A stretch of 64,000 bases of DNA from Bacteroidaceae bacterium (GCA_017469525.1 JAFUGG010000024.1:37326-101325); one strand, 5' to 3'. Numbered from the stretch's first letter, positions 26,631-37,279 are shown. The notes: generated by a model from the sequence alone, not told the origin. A program made the numbers and translations.

Positions 26631-29492
26631 TTATTTTACCAAGAACTTCTTGCCGTCCTTCACGACGACGCCCTTGTACTTCTTGCCGACCTGCTGGCCT
26701 GCAATGTTGTAGGTGCGATGGTTCTTGATAGGAGTGGTTGTAACGACAGTGCGGATGCCATCGGGATCAACGCCCTGCTTGATGGTTACAGTCAGGAGGG
26801 CGCCCCGCTGCATGAAGACAACCTGAGCAGTGCGGTACTCTACGCCCTCGGGAAGAGCCTGGGCTGTGAATACCAAGTCGTAGTCGATGCCATTGACGAA
26901 GTATTCATACTCCTCACCATCCTCATCGACCCCAGTAGCTGTGGTATAGTCTTCGTTGGCAACTTCGTAGCTAAGCCACTCGGGAAGTTCCTCTCCTTCT
27001 TCATCATCTACAATGACCTTCTCCACTTCGAGGCTGTGGGTGTACTCACCAGTTTCCTCGTCTTCTTCATAAAGCATAGGATCAACGTGAATGGAAGAGG
27101 TGCCGCCCTCAACATCGAAGGTCAGGGTTGTGTCGTCCTCAGTGTGCAGATAGCCATAGGTAGCATCCAGCAGGCCGATGAAGAGCTGAGGCCAGCCACC
27201 TCCGTACGAGCGCATACGGGATTCGCCAGGAGATTGGAACCATGTTGAAGTAATTTCATTGAAACTATACTCCTGACTACCGAGCACACCACTGAAGGTG
27301 CCGTTGTCCCAGCCCTCGATGACGATTACGAATTCATCCTCGATGAACAGGTAGTCAACATTCTGACTCATACCGAACTCGTCCTCCACATAAAGCTCGG
27401 TGAACTCAACGCCAGTAAGACCCGATTCAGAAGCATACTGATCGTTAACATTTTCAAGCGTTGCATCACCTTCGGCAATCACATCACCCAAAGTGAGGGT
27501 TCCGGTTGCACTGCGTGAGCACTTGCAAAGTTTGATGTGCAGGTTGAAATCGTCATTAGCAGTAAAACTTACCATTGGCAGAGTCACACCCGTGATGTAA
27601 AGAGGAGTAGCAGGCTTACCCTGATAAGAATATATCGTGGAAATCCTTGTCGAACTCTCATACTGTTCGAGAATATCATTCGTTCCCCAGTTGATGTAGA
27701 ATTTCAGTTCATTGTCAGGGTTCTGACGTGTCATTATGGTGTAGTCATAAGAGTTACCTTCTTCGTCAGTAAGTTCAACAGGGCCACCACCTGCATAGGC
27801 ACGCATTACTTCGTAGCGAGGAGTGCCATCATTCAAATAGTGACCTACGCCCCATGTATAAGGTTCAGAAGCTTCCTTTTCATTGTAGCCTATGAGCGAA
27901 AATTCTGTATAATCCGCACCGCCCTTGGTATTGATTGTAAAGTCTCTGTCTGTGCCTGTGAGTGTGGTCTCTGCATCGTCATCGCCCACTTCTGTAGCAG
28001 ACCATGCAAAGTCTGTAGCGATATCGAAGGTCAGATTGCGGAATGAGGTAGGAGCATACGCACCCATGACAGCTCTGTTGTTGTTAGTGCCATAGCCAGT
28101 CAGTGCCAAGCCCGAGAACAGAACCAGTTCCTCCGGCTCGAAGGCAACATCCTCGGGTGCCTCAGCAGGAGCATCGAGCGCACGGTACTTGGGGTTGTCT
28201 ATGTAAAGATAGGCTCCCAGATAAGTATTGAAAGTGGGATCGAACTCATTCGTACTCCATGCACCAATGATGACGCTTTCATCCTCGATGGTTAACAAAC
28301 CAGTCTTATCCTCGGTGAGTACGATATTGCCATCTTCGGCTGTACCACTGCATATTAGGATATATTCCCTGTTTCCTTCTTCGTTTGTGTAGCTGGCAAT
28401 AACCTGAGGCTTCACAGTGATAGTGCTGCTACCGTCCTCCTGCTCATACTCCACATCAATACCATTGGGGTACAGACTTGCGAATGATTCGGGGGTAGGT
28501 GTCAAACCTATAAAGAAATGTGTCTTCTCGCCATCTATAATATTTGTACCGCGCTGCAACTCCCAATCGACTGGCACGTTCTCAAAATAGTTTACACCGT
28601 GAGCATTGTACTTTTCGTCGATACTGGTCTCCATCTGGTAGTGGTAGTTGATGTTGACAATCAACTCATCCAAGCCTAAATATGCATCGCTATCACTCAA
28701 ATCAGGATCGAACTCTACATTGGCAAATTCGCCAAAGCAAATCCAAGTACCATTGGTAATGGTGAGTTTACCGTTCTCACCAACCTCCATGTTGATGATA
28801 CCATCCTCATCGTCGCTGTTCGCAGAGAAAAGCGTAACATAGAAAGTAGTATCCTGAGCTTCGTTCTGATAACTTGCAACGCTCTGTGGCTCGATGGTGA
28901 TGACATCGTCCTCATCAACAGTGTACTTCACGGGAATGCCATCGGGATAGAGGCTGGAAAGGTAAGACGGAGTAGGTATTACATCCACAAACACATCGAC
29001 CTGCTCCTCCTCGGAAGTCTCCGGATTTGTAAATGTTGCAGTAGAGGGAGTCATCGTCCACTGAGCATCCTCCCTGGTGAGATAGTCAACACCTACTCCA
29101 GTATATGTCTTTGCAAACTCAGGAGCCTTGCGCGGTGCCTTAGCCTGCGGCGTCAGTGCCATAGTGGGCTGATAGATTACATTTCTGCGAGTCTGAGCCA
29201 TGCCCTTGCTGAAAGCCTTGTTCTGAGCAACAGGCAGTGCGGCTACAGATTTCTCGGCACGAGTGACAGGTTTTAACTGAACAGGATCAATAGTAAGCCT
29301 TTTGCTTGTATTAGCATAACACCTCTTAGCGAGATCAGTACGCGGAGCAACAGCATGATAAGAACGTTGCGCCTGTGATCTGTACTCTACTTTTGACTTG
29401 GTCCTTTGAGTGACCGTTGGCTGGGATTTAGACTGCGCACTTGCAGACAATCCAATTAAAGCCATCACGGAAAAAAGTACTAATTTCTTCAT
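26631..29492 (-). CDS. Large secreted protein with two internal repeats, unknown function
   Basis: A 953-residue protein with a signal peptide (MKKLVLFSVMALIGLSASAQ). I do not recognise a named domain. Two copies of a roughly 115-residue module occur, near residues 160-290 (VIPTPSYLSSLYPDGIPVKY, ITIEPQSVASYQNE) and 325-440 (GLTPTPESFASLYPNGIDVEY, ITVKPQVIASYTNE). Both end in an EFDP...YLG motif. The tail TYNIAGQQVGKKYKGVVVKDGKK resembles short type IX sorting signals and closely matches that of the M6 protease. Its place between the DUF4302 and M6 genes suggests a surface partner of the SusCD system. The N-terminus is unusually basic for the first 110 residues. Confidence 0.85.
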   Translation of the reverse strand: MKKLVLFSVMALIGLSASAQSKSQPTVTQRTKSKVEYRSQAQRSYHAVAPRTDLAKRCYANTSKRLTIDPVQLKPVTRAEKSVAALPVAQNKAFSKGMAQTRRNVIYQPTMALTPQAKAPRKAPEFAKTYTGVGVDYLTREDAQWTMTPSTATFTNPETSEEEQVDVFVDVIPTPSYLSSLYPDGIPVKYTVDEDDVITIEPQSVASYQNEAQDTTFYVTLFSANSDDEDGIINMEVGENGKLTITNGTWICFGEFANVEFDPDLSDSDAYLGLDELIVNINYHYQMETSIDEKYNAHGVNYFENVPVDWELQRGTNIIDGEKTHFFIGLTPTPESFASLYPNGIDVEYEQEDGSSTITVKPQVIASYTNEEGNREYILICSGTAEDGNIVLTEDKTGLLTIEDESVIIGAWSTNEFDPTFNTYLGAYLYIDNPKYRALDAPAEAPEDVAFEPEELVLFSGLALTGYGTNNNRAVMGAYAPTSFRNLTFDIATDFAWSATEVGDDDAETTLTGTDRDFTINTKGGADYTEFSLIGYNEKEASEPYTWGVGHYLNDGTPRYEVMRAYAGGGPVELTDEEGNSYDYTIMTRQNPDNELKFYINWGTNDILEQYESSTRISTIYSYQGKPATPLYITGVTLPMVSFTANDDFNLHIKLCKCSRSATGTLTLGDVIAEGDATLENVNDQYASESGLTGVEFTELYVEDEFGMSQNVDYLFIEDEFVIVIEGWDNGTFSGVLGSQEYSFNEITSTWFQSPGESRMRSYGGGWPQLFIGLLDATYGYLHTEDDTTLTFDVEGGTSSIHVDPMLYEEDEETGEYTHSLEVEKVIVDDEEGEELPEWLSYEVANEDYTTATGVDEDGEEYEYFVNGIDYDLVFTAQALPEGVEYRTAQVVFMQRGALLTVTIKQGVDPDGIRTVVTTTPIKNHRTYNIAGQQVGKKYKGVVVKDGKKFLVK

Positions 29493-29523
29493 AGCTCTTC
29501 TTATTAATAGGTTGTTAAATTGG

Positions 29524-30867
29524 TTATTTCAGTGTATAGTTATTGTTTCCGTCAACAGAATGCAAGTCGCATCCCGTAGGAAGGAAATAGTTGTCGGGGA
29601 CAATATCGTATGTGCCTGTAAGCGTAGTAATGAACTGACGAATCACAGCTTCGGCATCACTCTTGTTACAGATGTTAGTGAGGTTGCGGTCCATTTTCTC
29701 GTCACCAGTATAAGATATTTGCATCTGTCCAAATGCCGGACGACTGGTTGCAAGCGATATACCCGCGGTGTTGCTCTTGCCCTTGGCTGTAAAAGTCAGC
29801 ACCAATCCCTTCACAGCACCGCTACCCGAAGAACGCCCGAGCCCGACCTGCGAAAGCGCATAGTCTTTGTTGAACTTCTTGAACTCTGCATCAATCTGTT
29901 CCAGAAGGCTCTTCTGCTCATCTGTAAAGTCGTCTTGGCTAAAATTCCAGACTGTGTTGCGGGCATTAACAATATAGGTGTCCCATGTGGCACTTACTTG
30001 TACCTTCCCATCCTCTGAAAGAAGGCACGTCTTGTCTGGATTCAAATTGAACTCCCGGAACTTCGTGTCACCAATCTTGTTCTCATGCTGCAGGCAGAAA
30101 CCAGTCGGAGTGAAAACGCAATTGATGATGCTGGGGAACAGAGGGTCGTTGACACGTTCGCAGTAGGTAATAATGCCACTGCGCAGATCCTTGAAATAGA
30201 GAGTGTCAGTACCGCTGATGACATAGTATGACGTGATAGTGCTGTTGGTAATATAGTTCTTGGTAGTCTCAGTGTCACTAATATACGTCTCCCAAGGACG
30301 GTCGCAAGGAACGAAACGCACTGCGCCGAAATGACGCTGACCATGGAACAGAATATTATCACCATCATAGCCCTGAAACGTCAGATTCTGGTCACCGCCC
30401 ATACCTTCACCGTCTTTTACAATATTGGAAGGGGCGCTTGCAGGGTCAACGGGGTCTACAAAGACAGTCAGTATGTCGTTCCAAGAGTTGAATGCCAACA
30501 CAGGACCTTCCTCTCGCAGTACTTCGTAAACACTTGTGCTTTCCGTGTATTTGTTGGCGTTGCCATTACGCAGGAAACGATGGTTGCTTGCCATCTTAAC
30601 CTTACCATTGTCATAGAAGCGTGCAAACAGATTGAATCCCTCAAAGTCCAGGTCTTCGTTTCCGGCCACGTAATACTGCATCACCCAACCATATTTGTCA
30701 TCCTCACTTTGCTCACAAAGACGAGACTGCAAATCCTTGTTGAAGCTTGTGATACGCTGGGCTGCGCTCTCATCAAACAGATCATCCTCCTCGAAACGAG
30801 AACAGCCTGTAAGTGTGAATGCTGCCAGCACCACACCCATTGCAATATACCCTATATCTTTCTTCAT
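29524..30867 (-). CDS. DUF4302-type lipoprotein of the SusCD locus
   Basis: A lipoprotein of about 447 residues. The start chosen is the ATG at 30867 (MKKDIGYIAMGVVL); an ATG three codons upstream at 30876 is equally possible. The lipobox is TLTGC followed by SRFEEDD, an acidic tail typical of surface-exposed Bacteroidetes lipoproteins. The body (YGWVMQYYVAGNEDLDFEGFN, LTFQGYDGDNILFHG) fits DUF4302, a family found with SusCD pairs and HExxH lipoproteins. Function is unknown. Lies in the operon 18 bp after the HExxH gene. Confidence 0.8.
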   Translation of the reverse strand: MKKDIGYIAMGVVLAAFTLTGCSRFEEDDLFDESAAQRITSFNKDLQSRLCEQSEDDKYGWVMQYYVAGNEDLDFEGFNLFARFYDNGKVKMASNHRFLRNGNANKYTESTSVYEVLREEGPVLAFNSWNDILTVFVDPVDPASAPSNIVKDGEGMGGDQNLTFQGYDGDNILFHGQRHFGAVRFVPCDRPWETYISDTETTKNYITNSTITSYYVISGTDTLYFKDLRSGIITYCERVNDPLFPSIINCVFTPTGFCLQHENKIGDTKFREFNLNPDKTCLLSEDGKVQVSATWDTYIVNARNTVWNFSQDDFTDEQKSLLEQIDAEFKKFNKDYALSQVGLGRSSGSGAVKGLVLTFTAKGKSNTAGISLATSRPAFGQMQISYTGDEKMDRNLTNICNKSDAEAVIRQFITTLTGTYDIVPDNYFLPTGCDLHSVDGNNNYTLK

Positions 30868-30885
30868 TGTTATCATTCTTTGAGA

Positions 30886-32160
30886 TTATTTAAGATCATA
30901 AATGGTCACTTCATTCATGATGTAGTCATTAATCTTGTTCTGGCGTTCACGGACTTCGCTGCGCAACTCAAATATGTGAAGTCCCCAGTTTTCCGTGTAC
31001 CATTGGGTAGCAATGTTTATCTTCTTCAGTATGGCATTGATACCTTCAATCTCATCAGCTGTAGTATATTCAACCCAAGGCAGGAAGTCATTCTTGAAAG
31101 ATGTAAATGTACGAAAATCCTCATACTTATACATGGGTACACTCTTACCTGTTTTCGCATTATAGGCAGTTGCCGTGCTGCGATGTGCTTCAAGAACATA
31201 GCCTACTTTCTCCTCGTATTCGCTTGTATTCTCATTGAACTCATGAGTCTGCTTCAAGAGCTTGAAGTTGTTCCAAGGTTTTGAAGGATTATCAAAGTCT
31301 TTAATATCCAGCGAGTCAATCAGAACCATTACCTCTTCCTTGTCACCCTGACGCATGCCTTTACAACAAGCGTTGATGAGACGGTTCATCCAGCGGACAT
31401 CATTGTCGGTAATGATGCAGGACAAAGTTTCCACAAAGTCCTCATACGTAGCTGATGACGCATAGTGTGTTACGAATCCCATTTGGTGAGTAGTAACAGA
31501 GTCACGCTCGTTCCAAGTCATAGGGTCATAAGAACTGGAAGTCACCTGCCCGAATGCCACAGGATAGGCTTTGGTTTGGTGCAGGATGTGAGAAAACTCG
31601 TGGTGCATCGTATGGAAGTAATTCTCGTTGAGCACATCCACGTCAACCTCCGAATAAGGGTCGAGGAGTTCGTTAGTAGCAGGATTGAGTTGAGGGCAGG
31701 CCTTCATCTCGTTAATCTTGTAGAGCGTTATCTTCACTCCGCCGGCAGCAGTACCAAGCACTTCCGTTCCTGTACTGGCATTGTAACCAGACGAACCGAT
31801 GAAGTGGAAGATGCGGGGGCCATACTGCTTCATGAAATCTTCGCCAGCATACTTGGTATATACGTCATAGAACAAATATCTGATGAAGTGAGCCAAGAGC
31901 TGAGAGCGATTATAGTCAGCTGGCGTCAGCTGGAACTGCAAATCAGATGCTGTCAGGTCAAAGCGGTATTTAACATCGACATTATAAGGCACGACAAAGT
32001 TATCGTAAAGCCACTTGTCAAACTCATAGGTTGCCTTTGACGGGTCAACTGCAGGGACACTGGTATCGAAGATAGATTCCGTGAAGTCTTCTTCACCACG
32101 GCAAGAAGAGAATGCCGTCACAACCACAACTAAGCTTAATATATATAGTATCTTTTTCAT
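30886..32160 (-). CDS. SusCD-associated zinc metallohydrolase lipoprotein (HExxH)
   Basis: A 424-residue lipoprotein with the lipobox VTAFSSC and an acidic following stretch. The catalytic motif is THHEFSH-type (FHTMHHEFSHILHQTKAYP), which fits the family named substrate import-associated zinc metallohydrolase lipoprotein. A second conserved region is YASSATYEDFVETLSCIIT. Such proteins sit next to SusC and SusD and are thought to trim substrates, probably peptides, at the cell surface. Here it lies directly after susD (15 bp) and before DUF4302. Confidence 0.9.
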   Translation of the reverse strand: MKKILYILSLVVVVTAFSSCRGEEDFTESIFDTSVPAVDPSKATYEFDKWLYDNFVVPYNVDVKYRFDLTASDLQFQLTPADYNRSQLLAHFIRYLFYDVYTKYAGEDFMKQYGPRIFHFIGSSGYNASTGTEVLGTAAGGVKITLYKINEMKACPQLNPATNELLDPYSEVDVDVLNENYFHTMHHEFSHILHQTKAYPVAFGQVTSSSYDPMTWNERDSVTTHQMGFVTHYASSATYEDFVETLSCIITDNDVRWMNRLINACCKGMRQGDKEEVMVLIDSLDIKDFDNPSKPWNNFKLLKQTHEFNENTSEYEEKVGYVLEAHRSTATAYNAKTGKSVPMYKYEDFRTFTSFKNDFLPWVEYTTADEIEGINAILKKINIATQWYTENWGLHIFELRSEVRERQNKINDYIMNEVTIYDLK

Positions 32161-32175
32161 TGTCTTCCAACATTA

Positions 32176-33876
32176 TTATTCTGAAGTACCTGTTATGGTT
32201 ACCAGGGTCGGTTTCGTAACATAGCTGCTGTTCTGATTCAACGAAGGAACAGAACGGTCAGTAGAAGGATAACCTGCCTTAATCACATTCTGTGGAATCT
32301 GCAAGACACGACGCGGGTCATCCCATTTAAGTGAGTCACGATGTACCTCGTCTTCTGCAGGACCACGATAGGCGTGATAAATACCAATGCCATAGCGCTT
32401 AATATCGAACCAACGCATACCCTCGAACATCGTCTCGATGCGACGGAAATGGAGAATGCAGTGCAGCACTCTCATCTCATCTTCAGCAAGTGTGGGCCAC
32501 GTAGGACTCATATCCTGAGGATGCAGGTCGCTGATATAGGCATTGGTTCTATAATCGCCCTTGTACTTGTTGTCAATTCCTGACTGAGTAAGCGCCTTGT
32601 CTATCATCTTGGAACTGGTCCAATAACCTAAATCCTGAATAGCTCCAGCACGATCGCCTAAGTATAGTTTTGCTTCAGCACGACACAGCAGAGTCTCCTC
32701 GGCCGTAAAGGGTTGATACAGGATATGTACAAAACCGATACCGGCAATCTTGTCTGTATATTCAAAGTATTCGTAAACACGGAAAAGCCACAGACCATAC
32801 TCCTGCTTGCCAAAGAGGAACAAGTTACCGGCATAGGCTGGTATGTAGCCAGACCAGTTGGGGCCACCGCCATTGTACAGGATACCTACTGTAGATGGCA
32901 CATTGTATTCAGAGCTACCTGAGTTGATGGCAAAGCGACAAGCGGAGAGCATGCGGTCCTGAAGTGAATACGTGGATTGGATGAGGAAGTTGCATGCAGC
33001 CTTTTCGTCATTATAGTCGTTGAGACGAGTATCCATCGTATTGGTATTGAGCGATGACCATTTGCGAAGCATGGAGGCCGGGTTGGAACCCAAAGCAGCA
33101 TTGGCATACTTCAGACACTTCTGATAGTCACGCTTGAAGAGATAGAAGCGTGCTGCAAAAGCATTGGCAGCATTGCGATTGAAATGATAGGCTGGAACCT
33201 GATACTTGGAATCATCGATAAGATTGATGCCTTCCAAGATATCCTGTTCAATCAAGTCATACACCTCGGCTACGCTTTTACGATACTTGGTATCACCATA
33301 GTCCACCGAGACGGTTTGCTCTACCTCGCGCACATAGGGGATGCCCCAGTCACTGGCACTCAGGGTCTCGTCCTTATATGCCTCAGCAAATACGTTGACC
33401 AAAACGAAATGGAGATAGGCACGCAGCAAGTGGGCCTCACCCCATGAATGAGCGAACTGAAGATCCTTGGCTGGGTCTTTGCTCATTTCCTGCATAGCCT
33501 TTATGGCATGATTGGCTACAGCTATACCGGCATAATATGCTTCCCACACTTGGTAGGGGGTGTCGTCCTCGCCTGTATTATAGTTATTGATGTCTTCCCA
33601 TTTGTATGCCTGCTCGTGGAAAAGAGCAAAGGCATCGTTATGTGTGGCAGCCAGCACGACATTATTATCTACGAGGTTATCGCCGCTGAGCTCGCAGATA
33701 ACAGCAGGCGTAGCCACAGGATAACCTGAGGTTAGGAATTTGCGCACCTTATCAGCGGAGTCAATTTCCGTTCGATTGTCTGGGGCCTCATCAAGTGCAG
33801 TGCATGAGCTTAAACCCATAGTGCAAAGCAGGCTAATGGCGAAGAGGCTGTATATATTTCTTTTTATTTCCTTCAT
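32176..33876 (-). CDS. SusD/RagB family nutrient-binding lipoprotein
   Basis: A 566-residue surface lipoprotein with the lipobox MGLSSC (TALDEAPD follows). It shows the TPR-like architecture of SusD: YAGIAVANHAIKAMQEM, AHLLRAYLHFVLVNVFAEAY, VAEVYDLIEQDILEGINLI and AANAFAARFYLFKRDYQKCLKYA, with the C-terminal RRIETMFEGMRWFDIKRYG. It caps the SusC barrel and captures the substrate. Lies 20 bp after the susC gene. Given the neighbouring proteases the substrate may be a peptide or protein; this is inference. Confidence 0.95.
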   Translation of the reverse strand: MKEIKRNIYSLFAISLLCTMGLSSCTALDEAPDNRTEIDSADKVRKFLTSGYPVATPAVICELSGDNLVDNNVVLAATHNDAFALFHEQAYKWEDINNYNTGEDDTPYQVWEAYYAGIAVANHAIKAMQEMSKDPAKDLQFAHSWGEAHLLRAYLHFVLVNVFAEAYKDETLSASDWGIPYVREVEQTVSVDYGDTKYRKSVAEVYDLIEQDILEGINLIDDSKYQVPAYHFNRNAANAFAARFYLFKRDYQKCLKYANAALGSNPASMLRKWSSLNTNTMDTRLNDYNDEKAACNFLIQSTYSLQDRMLSACRFAINSGSSEYNVPSTVGILYNGGGPNWSGYIPAYAGNLFLFGKQEYGLWLFRVYEYFEYTDKIAGIGFVHILYQPFTAEETLLCRAEAKLYLGDRAGAIQDLGYWTSSKMIDKALTQSGIDNKYKGDYRTNAYISDLHPQDMSPTWPTLAEDEMRVLHCILHFRRIETMFEGMRWFDIKRYGIGIYHAYRGPAEDEVHRDSLKWDDPRRVLQIPQNVIKAGYPSTDRSVPSLNQNSSYVTKPTLVTITGTSE

Positions 33877-33895
33877 GTTTCTATTCTCCTTTCAA

Positions 33896-36800
33896 TTAGA
33901 ATCCTAAACGCACTGTTGCCGTAAACTGCTTGGTAATTGGAGCAGCTACACCGCCAGAATTGATAAACTCAGGATCTTGGCCATTCAGTTTCTTGTCCGA
34001 ATAAAGCAGACAAAGGTTTGTGGCAGCAACTTTCAAAGAAGCTGTATTGATGAATGTCTTTTTGAGCCAAGTATCAGGCAACGAATATGTGAGTGCTATT
34101 TCTTTAAGACGGATGAAGTCGCCAATTGCGATTCTTTCCGTAGAGTAGTTGTAAGCATTGTAAGCCGTACGCAGTGTAGTAGAGCCGTAGCGGTCAACCT
34201 GGTTGCGCGAGGCAATGACCGGGGTATTGGTGATTTTCTCATCGCCTGCAATCATCCAACGGTTCTTAAACTCGCGAGGCAGAGCAGAAAGATCGCTGTA
34301 TGCATAAGAGAAAACCGGGTCGAGACGAACGACGTTGCCACCTGCATAGGTAAAGAAAACGTCGAGTGTAAGACCGCCCCAATTCTTGTTCTTATAACTG
34401 AATGTATTGTTGAACGAACCGTACCATGTGGGGTCAGAGGGACCTTCGTACACGAGGAAGTCGGTTAGGTTCTCTGTCTCCTGGAAGTTCACGTCACCGA
34501 CAGTCTTCTCTCCTACTTCGTTATATACCTGAGGCAAGCCTTCTGAATTGAGTCCTGCGAACTGGTAACTGAAGATAGAACGTACCGGGTAGCCTTCAAT
34601 GGCATAGCCTAAGCCTGTCACAAGGTCAACGGCACGGCTGGCCACCTCAAGGGAGGTTATCTTGTTTGTAGCCTTGGAGAAGATGAAGTCGGAAGTCCAC
34701 TTGAACCCAGCTTTGTCAATATTGACTGTAGAGAGGCCCAGTTCTACGCCGTGAGACTCCATGTCTGCCACATTTGCATACTTTGCAATCTCGCCGCCGG
34801 CACCCTGAGTATAGGTGCGGCCAATCAGGTCGTAGTTGTTACGCCCATAGACGTCGAAGGTCAAGGCTATGCGGTCATTCAGGAAACTCATGTCAAGACC
34901 GACATTCCATTCATGCTTCTTCTCGTATGTCAGTTCTGAGTTGCCAAGAGAAGAGAGATAAATCTGGGACTCGGCAGCTGAGGTGAAGGGACGCCATGTG
35001 TTCTGTGTATTAAAGATGGCACCTGCGTTTGTCACCCAAGATGGTCCTGTGTCGGCTGTAAGAGAATAGCTTCCACGAATCTTAATCTGCGAGAGCCAAG
35101 ACCTTGTTCTTTCCATGAACTTCTCGTTTGTGAGGTCATAAGAGCCTGACACGTTCCATGTTGGCAGCCAACGGCTCTGACGGCTCTTGCCGAGACGGTT
35201 CGTACCTTCGTAGCGGAAGGTTCCGTTCAGGGTGTAGCGCTGGTCGAAGTTATAGTTCACCTGACCATAGTAGGCCATAGTGTTCGTCAGCGTGTAGGTC
35301 TCGCTGAAGTAGTCTGTGTTCTCCTCGTTCATCTGCTTGAGCCAGAGGTACGGTGTATAGGTGATGCCACCGTTGTCGAACTGATAGCCCCAACCTGTCC
35401 ACGTCGTTGCCGTGCGACGTACAGAGGAGTATTCGGCTCCTGCCATTGCATTGAGGGTGTGCAAGTCCTTGAACACATTGTTGTAGCTTGCCATGAAGCG
35501 GAAGGTATTGGACCGCATGTTATCATCGTACTGATACTTGATACCGCCTTGAGGCAAGACTGATTCGGGCAAAGCCAGTTCGTTGTTGGGGTCGGTATAG
35601 AGCAGGCTATTATTATAGCGGATAGTAGAGTTGTCGTCCTGTGCATCTACACCGGCACGATAGGCATTAGCCTGGTTGGCTTTGTCCATGACATTGTGCT
35701 GGCGCTTGGTATGCTGGATACGGGATGAGATGAGTCCGTTCAGGCGAACTGACTTGATGGGCTTGTACTCCAGCTCTCCGCGGAACATCATCTCAGTCAC
35801 TTTGATGTCGTTGTAGTTATACTCCAGTTCATCGAAGATGTTGAAGCCCGTGTAGAAGCGGGTGTAGTTGATATCGGGGTCAAGGCAGCGGCTCGTATTG
35901 AGAGCGTAGCTGAAGGGGTTAATATCGAAATCACGCTTTACCTCGCCAGTCACGACGTCGGTGGTACGGTTCAGCGAGCCCGGAGCCTCTTGACTACGGT
36001 AGCTTCCCTGAGCTGCCAACTTCACGGTGAGCAACTCCGCACCTTTCTTGCCTTTCAAAATATCATAAGAGGTGTTACCATTGAAGGTGTAACGGCTCAC
36101 GCTGCTACGGTTGACGAACTGACCCGGGTCGTTAAGAACGGACATGGAGAAATAGTTCTGCGAACGGTCTGTACCGCCGGAGATGCTGACGGAATGGTTC
36201 TGCTGTACCTTGTTGGTAAAGAGGAGGTCGAACCAGTCTGTATTGCGGAACTCTGCGGCCTGAAGATAAGCGTTGCGGGCTGCATCGGTGTTTTCCAGGC
36301 CGAACTTACCTGTCGTGGCGTCATACTTGCGAAGTTGCTGGAACATATAGCCATAGACGCCAGTATTCTGGGCATTGACCATATTGTCGAGCTGCAGCCA
36401 GCCCTTGTCGTACATCTCCTTATAGACACCCATCATCTCCTGCGAGTTCATGATGTTGAAGTTGTTGTAGCTGGGCTTGAGGCGCGTGGTGAACTCACCT
36501 GTGTAGTTCACGCTGGCATGTCCCTTGGAGCCTCTCTTGGTGGTGACTACTATCACACCGCCCATAGCTCGTGCACCGTAGATAGAGGTTGCCGAGCCGT
36601 CCTTCAGAATCGTGAAGGATTCTATATCGTCGGAGTTCAGACCTGCGACGGCAGAAGAGATGAGGGTCTTGGCATCACCGGAAGCCAGGTCGTCGGCGCT
36701 CACATCTACATTGTCCTCATAAATGACACCATCCACGACCCAGAGGGGCTTGGAGTTGCCATAGATGGACGTTGCGCCACGGACGCGAATCTTGGGAGAG

Positions 36801-37279
36801 GCGCCGAAAGTGCCTGTTACGTTCGTCACCTGCACACCTGCAACACGTCCCTCAAGCGAGCGGCTCACGTCGGCCATACCCGAGAGCTTTATCTTCTCGG
36901 CATCCACCGTTGTTGCCGCACCGGTGAAGAGGCGCTTATCAATCTGTTGCTGACCGTTCACGACGACCTCAGTCATCTGCACATCTTCGCCTTGCATCAT
37001 GATGCGCATGCCGTTCTTTGCCTTCACCTTCTCGGTGCGCATACCAATCATTGACACTACCAGAGTGGCATTAGACTTGACGTCCTTCAACGTGAATTTA
37101 CCGTCAAGGTCCGTAATGGCTCTGTTCTGTGTACCTTCCACCAGGACGTTCACACCCATCAGAGGCTCATTGTCGTCGGCAGAAAATACCGTTCCTGAAA
37201 CTGTCTGCTGCGCTATCGCCACTCCGACTGACAGGAATAGCAGCGCAAAGACTAAACTAATTCTCCTATATAAAAACAT
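33896..37279 (-). CDS. SusC/RagA family TonB-dependent outer-membrane transporter
   Basis: A 1127-residue barrel with a signal peptide (LVFALLFLSVGVAIAQ). The N-terminal carboxypeptidase-regulatory-like domain is GTVFSADDNEPLMGVNVLVEG. The plug follows with the signature SRSLEGRVAGVQVTNVTGTFGASPKIRVRGATSIYGNSKPLWVVDGV, split here only for orientation. The barrel ends in KQFTATVRLGF, with a terminal Phe as is usual for BAM substrates. It is the first gene of the operon and has a -7 box about 100 bp upstream. It imports a substrate delivered by the SusD partner, powered by TonB. Confidence 0.96.
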   Translation of the reverse strand: MFLYRRISLVFALLFLSVGVAIAQQTVSGTVFSADDNEPLMGVNVLVEGTQNRAITDLDGKFTLKDVKSNATLVVSMIGMRTEKVKAKNGMRIMMQGEDVQMTEVVVNGQQQIDKRLFTGAATTVDAEKIKLSGMADVSRSLEGRVAGVQVTNVTGTFGASPKIRVRGATSIYGNSKPLWVVDGVIYEDNVDVSADDLASGDAKTLISSAVAGLNSDDIESFTILKDGSATSIYGARAMGGVIVVTTKRGSKGHASVNYTGEFTTRLKPSYNNFNIMNSQEMMGVYKEMYDKGWLQLDNMVNAQNTGVYGYMFQQLRKYDATTGKFGLENTDAARNAYLQAAEFRNTDWFDLLFTNKVQQNHSVSISGGTDRSQNYFSMSVLNDPGQFVNRSSVSRYTFNGNTSYDILKGKKGAELLTVKLAAQGSYRSQEAPGSLNRTTDVVTGEVKRDFDINPFSYALNTSRCLDPDINYTRFYTGFNIFDELEYNYNDIKVTEMMFRGELEYKPIKSVRLNGLISSRIQHTKRQHNVMDKANQANAYRAGVDAQDDNSTIRYNNSLLYTDPNNELALPESVLPQGGIKYQYDDNMRSNTFRFMASYNNVFKDLHTLNAMAGAEYSSVRRTATTWTGWGYQFDNGGITYTPYLWLKQMNEENTDYFSETYTLTNTMAYYGQVNYNFDQRYTLNGTFRYEGTNRLGKSRQSRWLPTWNVSGSYDLTNEKFMERTRSWLSQIKIRGSYSLTADTGPSWVTNAGAIFNTQNTWRPFTSAAESQIYLSSLGNSELTYEKKHEWNVGLDMSFLNDRIALTFDVYGRNNYDLIGRTYTQGAGGEIAKYANVADMESHGVELGLSTVNIDKAGFKWTSDFIFSKATNKITSLEVASRAVDLVTGLGYAIEGYPVRSIFSYQFAGLNSEGLPQVYNEVGEKTVGDVNFQETENLTDFLVYEGPSDPTWYGSFNNTFSYKNKNWGGLTLDVFFTYAGGNVVRLDPVFSYAYSDLSALPREFKNRWMIAGDEKITNTPVIASRNQVDRYGSTTLRTAYNAYNYSTERIAIGDFIRLKEIALTYSLPDTWLKKTFINTASLKVAATNLCLLYSDKKLNGQDPEFINSGGVAAPITKQFTATVRLGF

